Assembly (NCBI GenBank): GCA_025201765.1
Contig: MU623432.1
Coordinates: 1-64,000 of the forward strand
Direction: 5' to 3'
Length of the DNA stretch: 64,000 nt
From: Daldinia sp. FL1419
Taxonomy: Eukaryota > Ascomycota > Sordariomycetes > Xylariales > Hypoxylaceae
In this document: piece after piece, positions 47,005 to 58,449 of the stretch
Position numbering within the stretch: position 1 is the stretch's first letter
Layout of the letters: every line of letters starts with the position of its first letter
Notes under the pieces: model-generated
Seen by the model: the letters and a program-made list of their open reading frames with translations, nothing else
Databases searched by the model: none
Told to the model about the DNA's origin: nothing
Made by a program: the position numbers and the translations under genes

Positions 47005-49890
47005 GATTGTATATTTTTCTATGTAAGGTGGGTAAGAGAATGCGCGCCACCCTATGGGATTTTACTTGCTATACGGGAAGTCCTGAGATAAGCTGGATGG
47101 CGTTCAATGTAGGTTGAGAAGAGGAAGAGGAGGCTGTTATGGCTCTTTTTGTATGGGCGCCTTGGCCCTTGGGAAACCTCAAAGGCGGGGTAATCTAAAA
47201 CTTGACGGTATCATTGCGTGGCGAGGGACGAGTTATCGGCTACCCCAATAATATCGAAGCGAGCAACTTTCCATTGTTTCGGACGCATGGGGTTCTATTT
47301 TCTTTGGTCTATGGGGAAGGAGTTGCAGGAGTTGACTTTATTGGCTAGTTAAAGCATAAAGATCTGTCACGCTGCGCGTAAGTGGTTCTTAATAGTGGAC
47401 TTCTACCGCTCTTGGAGTCTTGCTGCGCATTATACTAACGCACCTAAAGTACCAAATAGTTACGACATCCGGTTGGGGTCAATTGGTTCTGAAAAAAACA
47501 ACCACAAACCGCCCTTCTGTACCTGGATTACCTGGGTAGTAGGTACATCGTACTGGTCATACCTACTGCTTATCCTTTACCCCGCACTTAGGAGATAAGT
47601 TTGACGCTCGCTTTTACCTCCTTACTTAAGGTAGGTACATGTAATTGATAACTAGTAACCGGTTAGATTATACAAATCCAATAGGCGCGGGGAAATGATT
47701 GCATCGATACATCTACCAAAACCCCAACGTCGCACCCGATCGCTGGCCCCCCAGCCCCCTAAACGTCCCGATGAAGTCACATACACGCACATGAACGCCT
47801 GCCAAAACTTAGTACGACGTGGAATATACAACCTTCTTGCCTCCTATAACTCCTTCAAGACTGAAGGAAGGGGGGGTTTTTTTTTGCCACACTAGTCAAC
47901 CAGCACCGAAGGCTGACTGCATTAGTTTTTTAACCTAACCCCTAGCGTCCCCCGCATTGTGGAGGAATCTGATGTTTTTAGGTGCTTACCAAAGGACATA
48001 TCCCCGATCGTGCAGGTGAAGCAGCACCGTATAGAACAACGATTCGGTACGGATTAATGGAAGTTTATGTAGGGGAAGAAAGAGAAGCCGCACAGTTCAA
48101 AGCTGCTTACTTATAGGTGAGTCGATAAGCTAAACGGACTTACGGTTACCTTTTTCGGTCCTAAGATAACCTCGTCGCCGCCACAGAATACTCCTGTTGG
48201 CTTACACGCCTTAATTCTTGCGTCTATAGCGCTTTAGTCTTGCTCGTGATTGGTTCGCCACAGGTCATATGTTAACCACCGTGATCGGAATCTCAACAGA
48301 ACTAGGCGTGTTGGGTACACGATCCGAAGGTTGACTGGGCGGACGAGCGGTTCAATAACGCGATTTCGTGTAACATTCTATATAGTAAGTGGCTCCGCAA
48401 GCTCCGGACAGGGGGAGATACTGCGATTCGGTTTCTTTGTTTTCTTTGTTGTCGTTCATCTGCGTGCGCATGATGCTTCTCTGGGGAACCCTACGCTTCT
48501 TTTGTTGTTTCTATAGTCGAGCGCGGAAAACCCCGGCCTACTAGAACCTTTCATAAATACTCGTACTTGTTTGGTTCAATTATTATCCGTCTATCTTCAA
48601 GTAGAATCTCGCTATAATGCGTCGCGGATCCTTTGTGAACATTTATAAAAAGGTTCAATCGCTTCAATATCTCGGGCTAACAGGTAGCGAGCCTGGGTGC
48701 CCACCTTGCGGGATCCCTTTAAAAGCACTGTATCCATCGATTTATTCTCCTAGCCTAGTATTTCCATCAGCTCGGGGCGGATGAAATGACACCGGGGTTG
48801 AATTTTCAAGGATCAAGCTTGTCTGGAGAGCTATTTAGCTAACGGACTATATATAAGAATATGGGGAAATGGTAATAGTACTAAGTCTGGGGTCGTGCTA
48901 GAATTGGAATATTATCTGGATACTGTCTGTATATTGCGGGGTTGAATAGGGATCCAAGGTATATCTTTGATTAAATGCCTACCTAGGTACCTAAGGTAGC
49001 TATGGGAGCAGTATTTGAGAAACTATAAAAGTCATCTTCTGATGACCCGAAAACATGAGAGCCAACGGGCGTAAGGATTCTAATTATATGCAAGCTAGTT
49101 ACATAGTTAGTATATAATATTATTCTTACGCTCTATTAGGACTCGATGGAAACTCTACGTTTATGGTTAACAAAGCTTTGTTTGGTTCTTAGCATGCACT
49201 AGCTTGGCATTGGGTTAGATCGACTTTATCTGAATCTGAGCCTCATCCGTCGTTTGATACTAATCTAGCGCCACCGAATAGTCTTGTACTCGGCATAGAT
49301 CCGTGGATCTACCGGTTGAGCAATTATAGAGGGTCGTCAGGTAGTCGGGCTTGCGCCTATGACGAGCCTGCGAGGAACCCCCCCCTTTTTTTTTTTTTTT
49401 TTTTTCAAGAAAAAACAGTCAGGATATATGCTAGTTATCATCTTTCAATCTGCACTTATCTCCCATCTCTTAAAGAATTGTCGAATAGTTTAATGCTATT
49501 AGAAGCGTTCAATTTCAAAGTCTTTTGACGAAAAGTAGTGTTCAAATCGTCACTTATTTCCTAAATCAGATAGATTTGCACCAATGGATGCCTTATAAAA
49601 TAAAAGTTTTGGCTTTGGAGAAATTAAAAGTTTTTGTATTGTGTTTGTGTATCGCGTCGATCTAAAGCTCTTGGGGCAAGAAATGAGGGCAATCTTCTAA
49701 TCTTATCGGGCGCTTTGACCAAATTTTCGCCGGTTATCAGTATCTGCACTATCAAACCCCCGAAGAACATTTGTATAGGTGCATCTAGACATCCTGCTTA
49801 TTTTATTTGTCGACGGCAACAACTACCATTTACTTAAACCATTGACTCTCGGTGCCAATGTACCTTCTGTCGCCTATACCAAGTTAACAC
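47005..49890. other. Long intergenic stretch, no supported gene
   Basis: About 2.9 kb upstream of both divergent neighbours, the aldehyde dehydrogenase (minus) and the telobox Myb gene (plus). It contains C9T20 at 49377-49405 and TAGGTACCTA motifs near 48980. Open frames at 47395, 47695, 48250 and 49316 are short and show no domain. Confidence 0.5.
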
Positions 49891-52800
49891 ATGGCTGATG
49901 TCGCTGAAGCTATCGCGGCGGCCATTGCTGCTGCCGCGCCACCGACTAGTAAGTACATGGTTAAACTTTGATTTCCTTTGAACTCTCTTCCATCTTGTAG
50001 ATTTGATCTCTCGGGAATAATAGGATTGCGGATCTTTAGAATACCTTCTTTAAACTATGCATCTCGACTAACACTCATGGACCAAGGCCCTCCTATTAAA
50101 TCTGAACCGTCGGTTGGCGACGCGATGGTTTTGGATCATGCATCGGAATCACCACAGTCGCCTCTAAAGAGGCCGCGAACTCCCGACGAAGACGGCGACC
50201 AGTCTAGAGACGAAAAAAGACCAAAGATAGAATGCGAAGGTACAAATGAGATGGATGAAATTGCTCTCCTCGTCCAGCAAGCTCAGGCCGAGGCTATGCA
50301 ACATTTCCAGTCGGATCCCGACAAAGTTGACGAAGTTTCTTCCAACGATGTCGAGCATTTCCACGATATTTCCAATGACATGACACACGATTTGGATCAT
50401 GGTATGCACCACGACGTAGCAGAATTGGATGTGGAATTCGAACCGCAAGAGCCTAGTCCCGTTGACAACCCAGAGCCGCGCCCCGAGTCTCTGTGGAGTA
50501 ACCCTAGAGATTTTACACGGCGGAAGCATATCATACCGGCGCTTGGTAGCCTAGTGAGTGTTATCTAAGCTCGATGCTCGTTTTCAAGCGACTAAGGGTT
50601 TCTAGGCTGTCGATATTATTACCGCATGGTCTGAACAATCGTTAGAGGATACAATCGCTACCTTGAGCGGCGATTCGGATTCGGATATCGCAAAGGAGTA
50701 TGCCCTATTGAAGAGCGCATTCGACATCCAGCGAAAACAGCTTTCAGATACGTATCCGCTATTGTACCCTGAAAACTTGAACGTCGCCAGCCAGGCTCGA
50801 GAAGTGATCAGGATAGTGAATCTCGCGACAACGTGCGCAAGTGTCTTCGGTACAAATGAGCTCGGTCTAGAAGAAGTCAACGATCACTTTCTACGCATAT
50901 TCGTCCCCGAGAACCACGAAATACCCCGGGATGCGGCAGAATTATATATGGGCTTGAAAACCCAGATGTTCCTCGCCGTCCTAGAAAGTGAACAAGAAAA
51001 GGCCAGGGACCAGTTTCTAGACGACCTTTTCGTTACGAGGCTGGAGAGTTCTGTGCAGGAACACCATCCAGATATCCCTCTAACGACGGCTGAATATGAG
51101 TTTATTGCAAATGCAAAAGCGCGAAAGGAAATGCTCTTGAATGAATCTACCGACATGGATAGTATTCGTATGTTTGTCGTGTCTAATTAAGTCTACAGAC
51201 AATAATTCTAACTATTCCCTAGAGGCTCTTAGCAAACAGTTTACATATGAGGCCTTTCTCGATAGCCTAAGCACGTTCCTCAATGATCACATAGAAAGCA
51301 TCAGAAGTCAAGGTACCGGAAGGGTGGAGACTACAACGTCGATAGACGATGTGCAAGACGAACATGTTGGCCAAACATTAGACGAGACCTTTGACATAAA
51401 CGCCATGATTGCCGAGGCTTCTAGGGCAGCTCAGAGCGCCCTGGAGCCAGGCGGAGAAGAGTCTCACGATTTAGACGACCTCTCGGCGTTTCTCGCGGAA
51501 AATGTTTCCAAGGCTGTTGAGCAGGCTAAAGAAAGTGCTACAGGCACAGAACTGCCATCCGCTATCGCGTCTGCAGCTGAGAGTGCCTCGAGAGCGACCA
51601 TGTTGGCTTTGCAAAGCATTCAGCAGAACCAATATCACCCAACGACACTACCCCAAGCCCCTGGTAGGTCATGTAGTGTCGAAGACGAGAGAAATTTTCG
51701 CCAATCTGACGTAGCTCAACCTCCCTCGGCCCAACCCCCAAATCATAACTATCAGGTTCAACAGGTGCAACAAACGCAGCCACAGCAACAACCGCAACCG
51801 CAACCGCAACCGCAACCTCAATCTCAATCTCAGCCGCAGCAACAACAGCAGCAGCAGCAACAACAACAACAACAGTATTATCATTACCAGCAGCACCACT
51901 TGAATAATGGTATGCCCCCGTATCAAACAGTCAACGACCACCTCCCTCCAAACCAGAGTGACTCAACCCCAGCGCTTTATGAGCGTGCTCGACAAGCGGC
52001 GGCAGCACGGTCTTCCACCCATGCGCGGCGGGAAGGTTCCCACTCTACTCGACGTCCCTGGAGTCCAGAGGAAGAAAAGGCACTGATGATGGGGCTTGAT
52101 ATGGTTAAGGGCCCTCATTGGTCTCAAATATTATCCCTTTTTGGGCCGAATGGATCTATTAGCAATATACTTGCAGACCGTACTCAGGTACAATTAAAAG
52201 ACAAAGCCAGAAACTTGAAGTTATTCTTCCTCAAGACAAACTCAGAAATGCCATACTATCTCCAGTGCGTCACTGGCGAACTGAAAACGAGAGCTCCTAC
52301 GCAGGCTGCTAGAAAAGAGGCCGAAGAGAAGGCCAGGCTCAACTCAGAGGAACAGCAAGCACATGTCAATGGAATCCTAACATTGGCGGGAGGATTGCAG
52401 AACAATGCTTCGTCCAGGCATAGCCCCTCAACAGGAGTTCCTAGAGGGGCAACACCCAACCAACCGTTATCGCACCCTGGGTCGCAACCAGGCACACCGA
52501 GGATCCCACATCAATCGATCCAGCAGTCTGCGCCAACCCCTTCTTCTCTACCCCGTCCAGTTATACCTGCACCACAACCAGTCAGTCTCCCTACTTTTAC
52601 ATCAACGTCACACCACCACACTCAACCACTTATTTCCCAAACTGAGCGCCATACGACTTCCGTAGTGAATACTCCTACGATGGCCCCGACGACCCAGCCT
52701 GCTGCTATATCTCCGCCCATAGCAGCCTTGGAAATAAATGCCGCTCCGGAAGGTAACGAAGCAGAGAAAAACGAACTGAGCAGTGTAGATGCGGCGGTGC

Positions 52801-52958
52801 TTGGGTTAAGAGCAGCTCTAGAAAGAGAGAGGGAGAGAGAAAAGGAAAAGGAAAGAGAAAACGACGCACTAACTGCTGTTGCGGCCACAGTTTACTCTGA
52901 TGAAGGAACGTTACCCTCTACTAACTCTGCTACGCCCGCGGCCACATCGACTGAATAG
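49891..52958 (+). CDS. Telobox Myb DNA-binding protein (Tbf1-like)
   Basis: Four exons, 49891-49948, 50024-50553, 50606-51167 and 51223-52958, give 961 residues. The N-terminus MADVAEAIAAAIAAAAPP joins an acidic region with SPLKRPRTPDEDGD. An all-helical segment (exons 2-3, about residues 195-450) resembles the TRF-homology region of Tbf1 and TRF proteins. A Gln-rich tract follows, then a Myb/SANT domain from Trp663 (WSPEEEKALMMGLDMVKG) with the telobox signature RTQVQLKDKARN at 703-714, almost identical in fungal Tbf1 proteins. The C-terminus is disordered with a charged REREREKEKE helix. Tbf1 proteins bind TTAGGG repeats at telomeres and some promoters. Intron 3 has a good branch point (TTCTAAC); a nearer acceptor would give a 31-base intron and is less likely. 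Exon 1 is the least certain. Confidence 0.85.
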
Positions 52959-53898
52959 TACCCAGGTCCAATGGAACGATGCGGTGTTTATTTTTTCTAG
53001 GTATAACTCACGAGACTCATGTTATACATTGATACCCCTGGGTGGTTTTATTGATTCGGAGGCAGCGAGATAGTCAAGATAACAAACGTTACATAGTTGG
53101 TATAAAGAGAATTAAGCGAGTCAACTTTTCGAGTCGCACTAGATCCTTGTTACGGATTGTGTTATACAGGTCGGCCTGGGTCTGCCTTAAGCACTCAGCT
53201 CCTAGGAATATGAGTGATGATGCACCCTACCGTTATTATCAGGTGGCCTAGAATTCCCCTTGCCAAACTCAAGACCGCGTACCGCAGTACCTGATGTTTA
53301 ACTCAGCCTTACGTTTAACTCGGTAAAAGCGGATCGACCGTTCTAAAGTCTAGCTGAGCTTCAGTCTTTGACTGACTACAGACCAGAATTCGTACATACG
53401 ACTACCATCGTTTCGCTAGTAGATTTCTTCATTTAAGTCCCTAAGCTAAGAATACCTTTGCGAGTACATTTACGTCGATACCTAGGTAGTTATTGTGGTC
53501 ACGGCAAACTACTTTGCACGTACCTAGGCATTATCATGACCGTTATTAAGTCTCACGGGAACCTACTGTCCGGAGGGCATCGCGTCTAAAGTATTGTACA
53601 CATATCTAGATGTTTGGTCACCTCAGCTCATCGCCTCGCCCTTTTGCTGTGTCCATTAGACACGTCATGAGCTAGACTTCGCCACATCGGCGTCTATCCG
53701 TCCCGCTGTTTGGGCCAGGGGAGGTTTCCGAACCGTTATATTTGCCTCCAAGGCCCATGTTGAGTCTAAGTTTTTCGATTCATGCTCAAGACTATTCGGA
53801 CCTCAGACCTATCGCTACAACCATAGGATAAAGCATCGCCTCGTAGTTTTGTGCGGCACATACTGAACTTGACTAAATCTTTCTTCTAAGCTAGGAAT
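52959..53898. other. Intergenic; possible missed upstream exon of the Cys/His gene
   Basis: No gene is clearly supported. The last 300 bases precede the Cys/His-module gene and could hide a 5' exon, but none was recognised. TACCTAGGTAG motifs occur near 53480 and 53522. Confidence 0.45.
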
Positions 53899-55330
53899 AT
53901 GGCGCTCTCGCCTTGGCAGCTGTGCTTTCACACGGACCTCAAGTGCCGTGTGAGGACTTGCAGCAATAGGAGGATCATGGGCGGCTCGTCGTCCTCTCTC
54001 TATTGTCGGCATCACGCTTGTACGGTGTGCCTTAAGTTTAAGACGTGTTTTAAACGCGGTCATGGAGAAGATAAGATTTGCCATCACCGTGAGTTCTATC
54101 CACCTAATAGCCTCCCAAGTAGGGGTGGCTCGACAAGGTTTCCTCGAATGAACAGATTGCCAATATCGTTTGCGTTCTACTCTTAGATCGTTGCTGCAAA
54201 TTCGTTGAGGCGGGCCGGAGGTGCCACTGCCCAAGAAAGGGACGTGATCCAAATTTCCCCTTTTGCGCGGAGAAACGTTGGTCTCACCTGCATTATCCCA
54301 ATATCATCTCCCTACTGAATATCTAACTGACACCACCTATTCCAGATGGTTGTGCTTTCACGGAGTGCAAGGAACCTCGCTGTCCTAAGGGGTCGCCATA
54401 TTGCAATAGACACGCCTGCAATGTCAAGGACTGCGACCAGCCGCGGCAGAGCCCAGGCCTCGTACGTTCTCCCTCGATATCCTTCTAATCATTATAATTA
54501 ATATTCACCATAGAAAGGTAGAGATTGTTGACCCTTTTAGTGTTGTCGCCAGCACACGTGCCATGGCCGCGGGTGTATAAACTGTGTCGATAACGACTCT
54601 AGTACTCTGCCCGTAGGCCAAGATCCCCCATTATACTGCCACGGCCACCAAGTATGCCAAGCAGACGGGTGCGAGTCTCTCGTATTCCACGACATCTCGC
54701 ATCGGCCAGCCAGGTATTGCTTCCGGCACTTCTGCGCGGCGTCGGCAACATGCGAAGGACAGCGCGTAGAAGGCGAAGGCGCGCAGGCCGTACGTATCAT
54801 CCTTCTTCACTTTCACCGGCCCAAGTATATACTCTAACAATACTCGCAAGTGTCGCGACCACTCTTGCGCCCTTTATTCTGCGTGCTCCAAGCCCCGCGT
54901 GGATATAACCTGGGGCCTCTTCTGCGAAGACCACGAGTGCGCGGACCCGCCGTGCCGGAAGCAGACGTACAACGGCGGGGGGGACACGGGGAGTACCTGG
55001 TGCGCGGACCACATGTGCATGGCCGCACTACTACGACAAGCGGACTGCGCGAATAGGCGCGAAGGCACGGTGATGAATCCGCTATACTGCCCTGACCATG
55101 GACCCTGTGCGCATCATGCGCACTCAGGCTTACATCCGTATAATCGTTGCCGCTGCCGGGGGGCTGGGAGCCGTGGTAGGGGATTTTGCATGTGTCAAGG
55201 AGACGGTAATGATGATGGTGGCGATGACGACGACGATAGCGTGACTAGCCACGGAGACGAATGTGGAAGGGGTAGTAGCAATATAGAAATAGAGGGTTGT
55301 GTTTGTAATTATAGTAATGGGAAGAGGTGA
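53899..55330 (+). CDS. Multi-module Cys/His-rich protein, probable zinc binding
   Basis: Five exons, 53899-54088, 54187-54276, 54346-54461, 54541-54789 and 54851-55330, total 1125 bases and 374 residues; every junction keeps the repeat in phase. The protein consists of about eleven modules of the pattern C-x2-H-x-C-x4-C, usually preceded by an aromatic: LYCRHHAC, ICHHHRC, FCAEKHGC, YCNRHAC, CCRQHTC, YCHGHQVC, YCFRHFC, CRDHSC, FCEDHEC, WCADHMC and YCPDHGPC. The spacing suggests repeated metal-binding units. The tail is Asp-rich (DDGGDDDDD) with a final CVCNYSNGKR. There is no signal peptide. Exon 2 uses a GTTGGT donor, as does exon 1 of the metallophosphoesterase. Upstream exons could exist. 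I do not recognise a named domain; the function is unknown. Confidence 0.75.
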
Positions 55331-55677
55331 TAGGAATAGGATCGGAAGGAGTAATAAGCACCTAGGTAGACTATTACTCGGTCAAGAACGTTGTACTATA
55401 AATAATTCAGACGGTTCATGCTTTATTGGAAGTTATAGAAACTAACACAGAAGAGTAGGTGTCCAAGAGATATATGGATAAACATAATCTTCTATTCCCT
55501 ACGTAACCCGCCAATCAAGTTAACCATGCTCTGCCATTTCATCGATGATAATGATAATAATACAACTCTCGTAGCTTACGATTCCTGTAAAGCCATGTTG
55601 GAGCCCATAACCAATAAACACCATCTCTAATATTTGTAAAGTCCCAAAGCAAGCGTGTATAGCATCATGGCATCTCA
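55331..55677. other. Convergent intergenic spacer
   Basis: The 3' flanks of the Cys/His-module gene (plus) and the MINDY gene (minus). Nothing else is recognised. Confidence 0.6.
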
Positions 55678-58449
55678 TTACATTACAATGCAGTCCTTTT
55701 CCTTTCCGCCTCCCGTTGATGTGGCGGTGCTTCCGGCGGGGGGCGGGGGCACACTCCGGCGTCCCCCACCAGGCGTGCTGGGTCCGGCGCTATTTTGCCC
55801 ATTGATCGTGGACCTCGCCCTAGGAGTTGCACTCACGCTGCCTGGACTACTATCAGGATGACTCGGGTGTCCAGTGGGTGGTACGTATGGAGTCGACTTA
55901 GAGGCTTGTTCATAACTTGGCGGTGCATCGTCTACATGGCCATCCGCGGGTCGATGAGTTGTCGAAGCTGGCGGAATTAGGGATCTGACTTGTTGTACTG
56001 GCCTTCCTCGACTGGCTAATGTGCTTGTGGATTGATTAACTGAGCTGGTTCTTGCAGGTGGTAACGGACCACTATTACTTCTACCGATAGAACCGCGCTG
56101 ATTATGATTTCCGCGGATCGGGGTGCCTTGTCGGCCTTGTTGTTCGATAAATTGTTCTGATAGTTGGCTTTCGCGGCGTCGAGCGGCTTGTTCTGCGCGA
56201 TGTCGTTCCTCTTCCTCTTCCTGCAGTTGTAAAGCTAAAGCCAGATCCCGATCTTCCTGCTCATGTTTCGGTAAAAGCGACGTGCTGGGGCCCGGCTCGC
56301 TAGTTCGGTTACTCCGTGATCGTCGGTTCTGTGCCGTTTGCCATCCACTCCCATGTGTATTGCTGCTCGGACTTCCCACTTCATTCTGCGCGCCCGGAAC
56401 ATTTCCTGATGATCGTTGTTGTTGAGGTCCTCCAACTATACGGAAATCACCAGAAAAGAACTCGGTCCGTTCACCGCGAACATCTACTAGTGATTCCCAG
56501 ACAACTTCGTTGTGAGTATAATAACCTGCGTCCGTCACCAAGGTATATAGCTTTTGTGTCTGGGGATGTCGGTATAAAGTAGAAAAATGATCATTCCGAA
56601 ACAAAATTGCCACAGTCCCAGGTCGGATAGCTTTGGTAATTACCTCAAGGCCCCACGGTGTAAGTTGTGTGGCCGAAGTAGTAAGGAAAGACTTTATGAT
56701 GATTATATCTTGGTAGAGTTGCTGTTCCTGCTCAGTCAGGCCCATCTCAGAATTGCTAAGTTTATCTTCGAGCTCTTCTTCTCGGAATAGTATGCTCTGC
56801 GCATCATCGTATGTGGAGGCTTGTCTGGTGAAAGAGTCGTATACTGGGTCGTCCTTTGGAGGTAGCCAACCGTGTATCAAGGGAATAGAGAACGTGGCAT
56901 AGAGCTTCATGTCTCGTGTGCTCTCAAAGGTCCCCGGGGTGAAGTTTTCGTGGACTGGTTGTTGGCTACGTAAAGGGGAAGACTCGGTACTCGGGACAAA
57001 GCGTGGATTAACGTTCATACCGGTGTGGAGGCCTTTAAGAAAAGCGTACAGTTCGGTCATATCTGGCAAAGATACCTCCGGATTGGTATGTCGGTGGGTC
57101 ATGAGCTCGTCAACAACAGCCTCGAGAAGGAAATTCAAACTTATTTGTTCTCGAGATCTCAGAGTCTCAACTAAATTCGAATTTACCTGGCTAGCGGGCG
57201 TGGTCAAGGTAAGCGCATTGACAAGCGCAACTAAAGGACAAGGGCCATTGGCATTCTGTACCAGTATGGGCGATCTTCGTGGGTTTTTAGCCGCCGTAGC
57301 GTCTACCCAATTGATATTCTTAATCTGGTAAGTTTCCGATTTATTCGTGGCGTCCGGCGACTGCCGCCTGGGTAGCTGCGGCGGCGGCTCTTCGTTCAAC
57401 GCTCGACGTGGCGGTAGGGTTGGTGGCGGGTCCGTCGTAGGAACAGCAGCCGAAGAAGGAAGCGTTACCTCTTTTGATTTCTCACCGTCCTCGTCCATAA
57501 AGTTTTCCCAAGTACTTTGCTTAGATAGAGTTCCTGGTTCTGGTTCTGGTTCTGGTATCGGTTCGTGGTCAATTAGGTTCCAGCCGTCGACCGTCTCCGG
57601 GTGTGCGTGCGACGCTTGTAGGTCTGGCTGCTTACCCTTACTATTAGACCCAAGGTCATCCCACGCATGCTGATCATCGAAGATTTCTTGCACCTCTTGA
57701 GATTCCCGTGGTAGCGTTTGCGACGAGGAATGCGCAGGCACATCATCCCATGGTCGAGATTCCCCCTCGGTTTCCAAAGGCAATAGGGAATGGGAATTCG
57801 AGGCGGGCCCCGTAGAGGGTGCTCTTGATGGCAAACCCGAGTCCCAAACATTACCCTTAGGCTCCTGATCAGACAAAGGTGGTGCCGTCTGTGAAGTATT
57901 AGAAGGCTGCCAAGGATTTGTATTCGTCTCGGGTTCGGAAATATGTAGTTGGGATAATGGGCCTGTCGGCATAGGAGCAGAGGTTTGCGCTAAAGGAAGG
58001 CCCGTCGCTGGCGATTCATGGCTATCTTGATTGTCTTGAATAGTCGAGCCGGACTGTTTCGGCTTCCGCTTGAACGGGTTCGTTTCAAAGCGTGCTCCTC
58101 CTGGCCAGAGAGCTTTCGGCATTTCATCTAGTTTAGCTTTCGGTTCTATTGCAGAATCTGCACCGTTATTATTATCGCGATCATCCCAGGGATTCTCTTC
58201 GTTACGATAGGCAGCACCAGGTTGAAGTGAGTGGGGTATATCCTGCGATGTATTATGGCTCACCGAAGACGTAGGGTTCGTAGTACTAGGATGGGATATA
58301 ACGGGATCCTCCCTCGCCCATGCTCTGGCTGATTCTGAATCCGAATCGCTGGGAGGCCACAGCTCTTGTCTTACACCTTGTATACTAACGGCTGGAGGTG
58401 TGTTGGTGTTCGCTGAGGAACCGTCAGGAAGCGGCTTTCGTGCCACCAT
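55678..58449 (-). CDS. MINDY-family deubiquitinase with C-terminal CaaX box
   Basis: A single exon of 923 residues with A at -3 of the ATG. The first 370 residues are disordered and Pro/Ser-rich. The catalytic domain starts at YQIKNINWVDATAA and contains ILVQNANGPCPLVALVNAL with the nucleophile at Cys404, and VAILFRNDHFSTLYRHP with the catalytic His at 621. These are hallmarks of MINDY (FAM63/Miy1) cysteine proteases, which trim K48-linked polyubiquitin. After the domain, DLALALQLQEEEEERHRAEQ resembles a ubiquitin-interacting motif. The protein ends in CIVM, a CaaX box that would direct farnesylation and membrane attachment. Catalytic residues are intact. Substrates are unknown. Confidence 0.92.
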   Translation of the reverse strand: MVARKPLPDGSSANTNTPPAVSIQGVRQELWPPSDSDSESARAWAREDPVISHPSTTNPTSSVSHNTSQDIPHSLQPGAAYRNEENPWDDRDNNNGADSAIEPKAKLDEMPKALWPGGARFETNPFKRKPKQSGSTIQDNQDSHESPATGLPLAQTSAPMPTGPLSQLHISEPETNTNPWQPSNTSQTAPPLSDQEPKGNVWDSGLPSRAPSTGPASNSHSLLPLETEGESRPWDDVPAHSSSQTLPRESQEVQEIFDDQHAWDDLGSNSKGKQPDLQASHAHPETVDGWNLIDHEPIPEPEPEPGTLSKQSTWENFMDEDGEKSKEVTLPSSAAVPTTDPPPTLPPRRALNEEPPPQLPRRQSPDATNKSETYQIKNINWVDATAAKNPRRSPILVQNANGPCPLVALVNALTLTTPASQVNSNLVETLRSREQISLNFLLEAVVDELMTHRHTNPEVSLPDMTELYAFLKGLHTGMNVNPRFVPSTESSPLRSQQPVHENFTPGTFESTRDMKLYATFSIPLIHGWLPPKDDPVYDSFTRQASTYDDAQSILFREEELEDKLSNSEMGLTEQEQQLYQDIIIIKSFLTTSATQLTPWGLEVITKAIRPGTVAILFRNDHFSTLYRHPQTQKLYTLVTDAGYYTHNEVVWESLVDVRGERTEFFSGDFRIVGGPQQQRSSGNVPGAQNEVGSPSSNTHGSGWQTAQNRRSRSNRTSEPGPSTSLLPKHEQEDRDLALALQLQEEEEERHRAEQAARRRESQLSEQFIEQQGRQGTPIRGNHNQRGSIGRSNSGPLPPARTSSVNQSTSTLASRGRPVQQVRSLIPPASTTHRPADGHVDDAPPSYEQASKSTPYVPPTGHPSHPDSSPGSVSATPRARSTINGQNSAGPSTPGGGRRSVPPPPAGSTATSTGGGKEKDCIVM

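Noticed and set aside
51168..51198. 31-base intron in the telobox Myb gene
   Set aside because: It would keep the frame, but it is shorter than usual fungal introns. The next acceptor (51222) gives 55 bases with a strong CTAAC branch point and was preferred.
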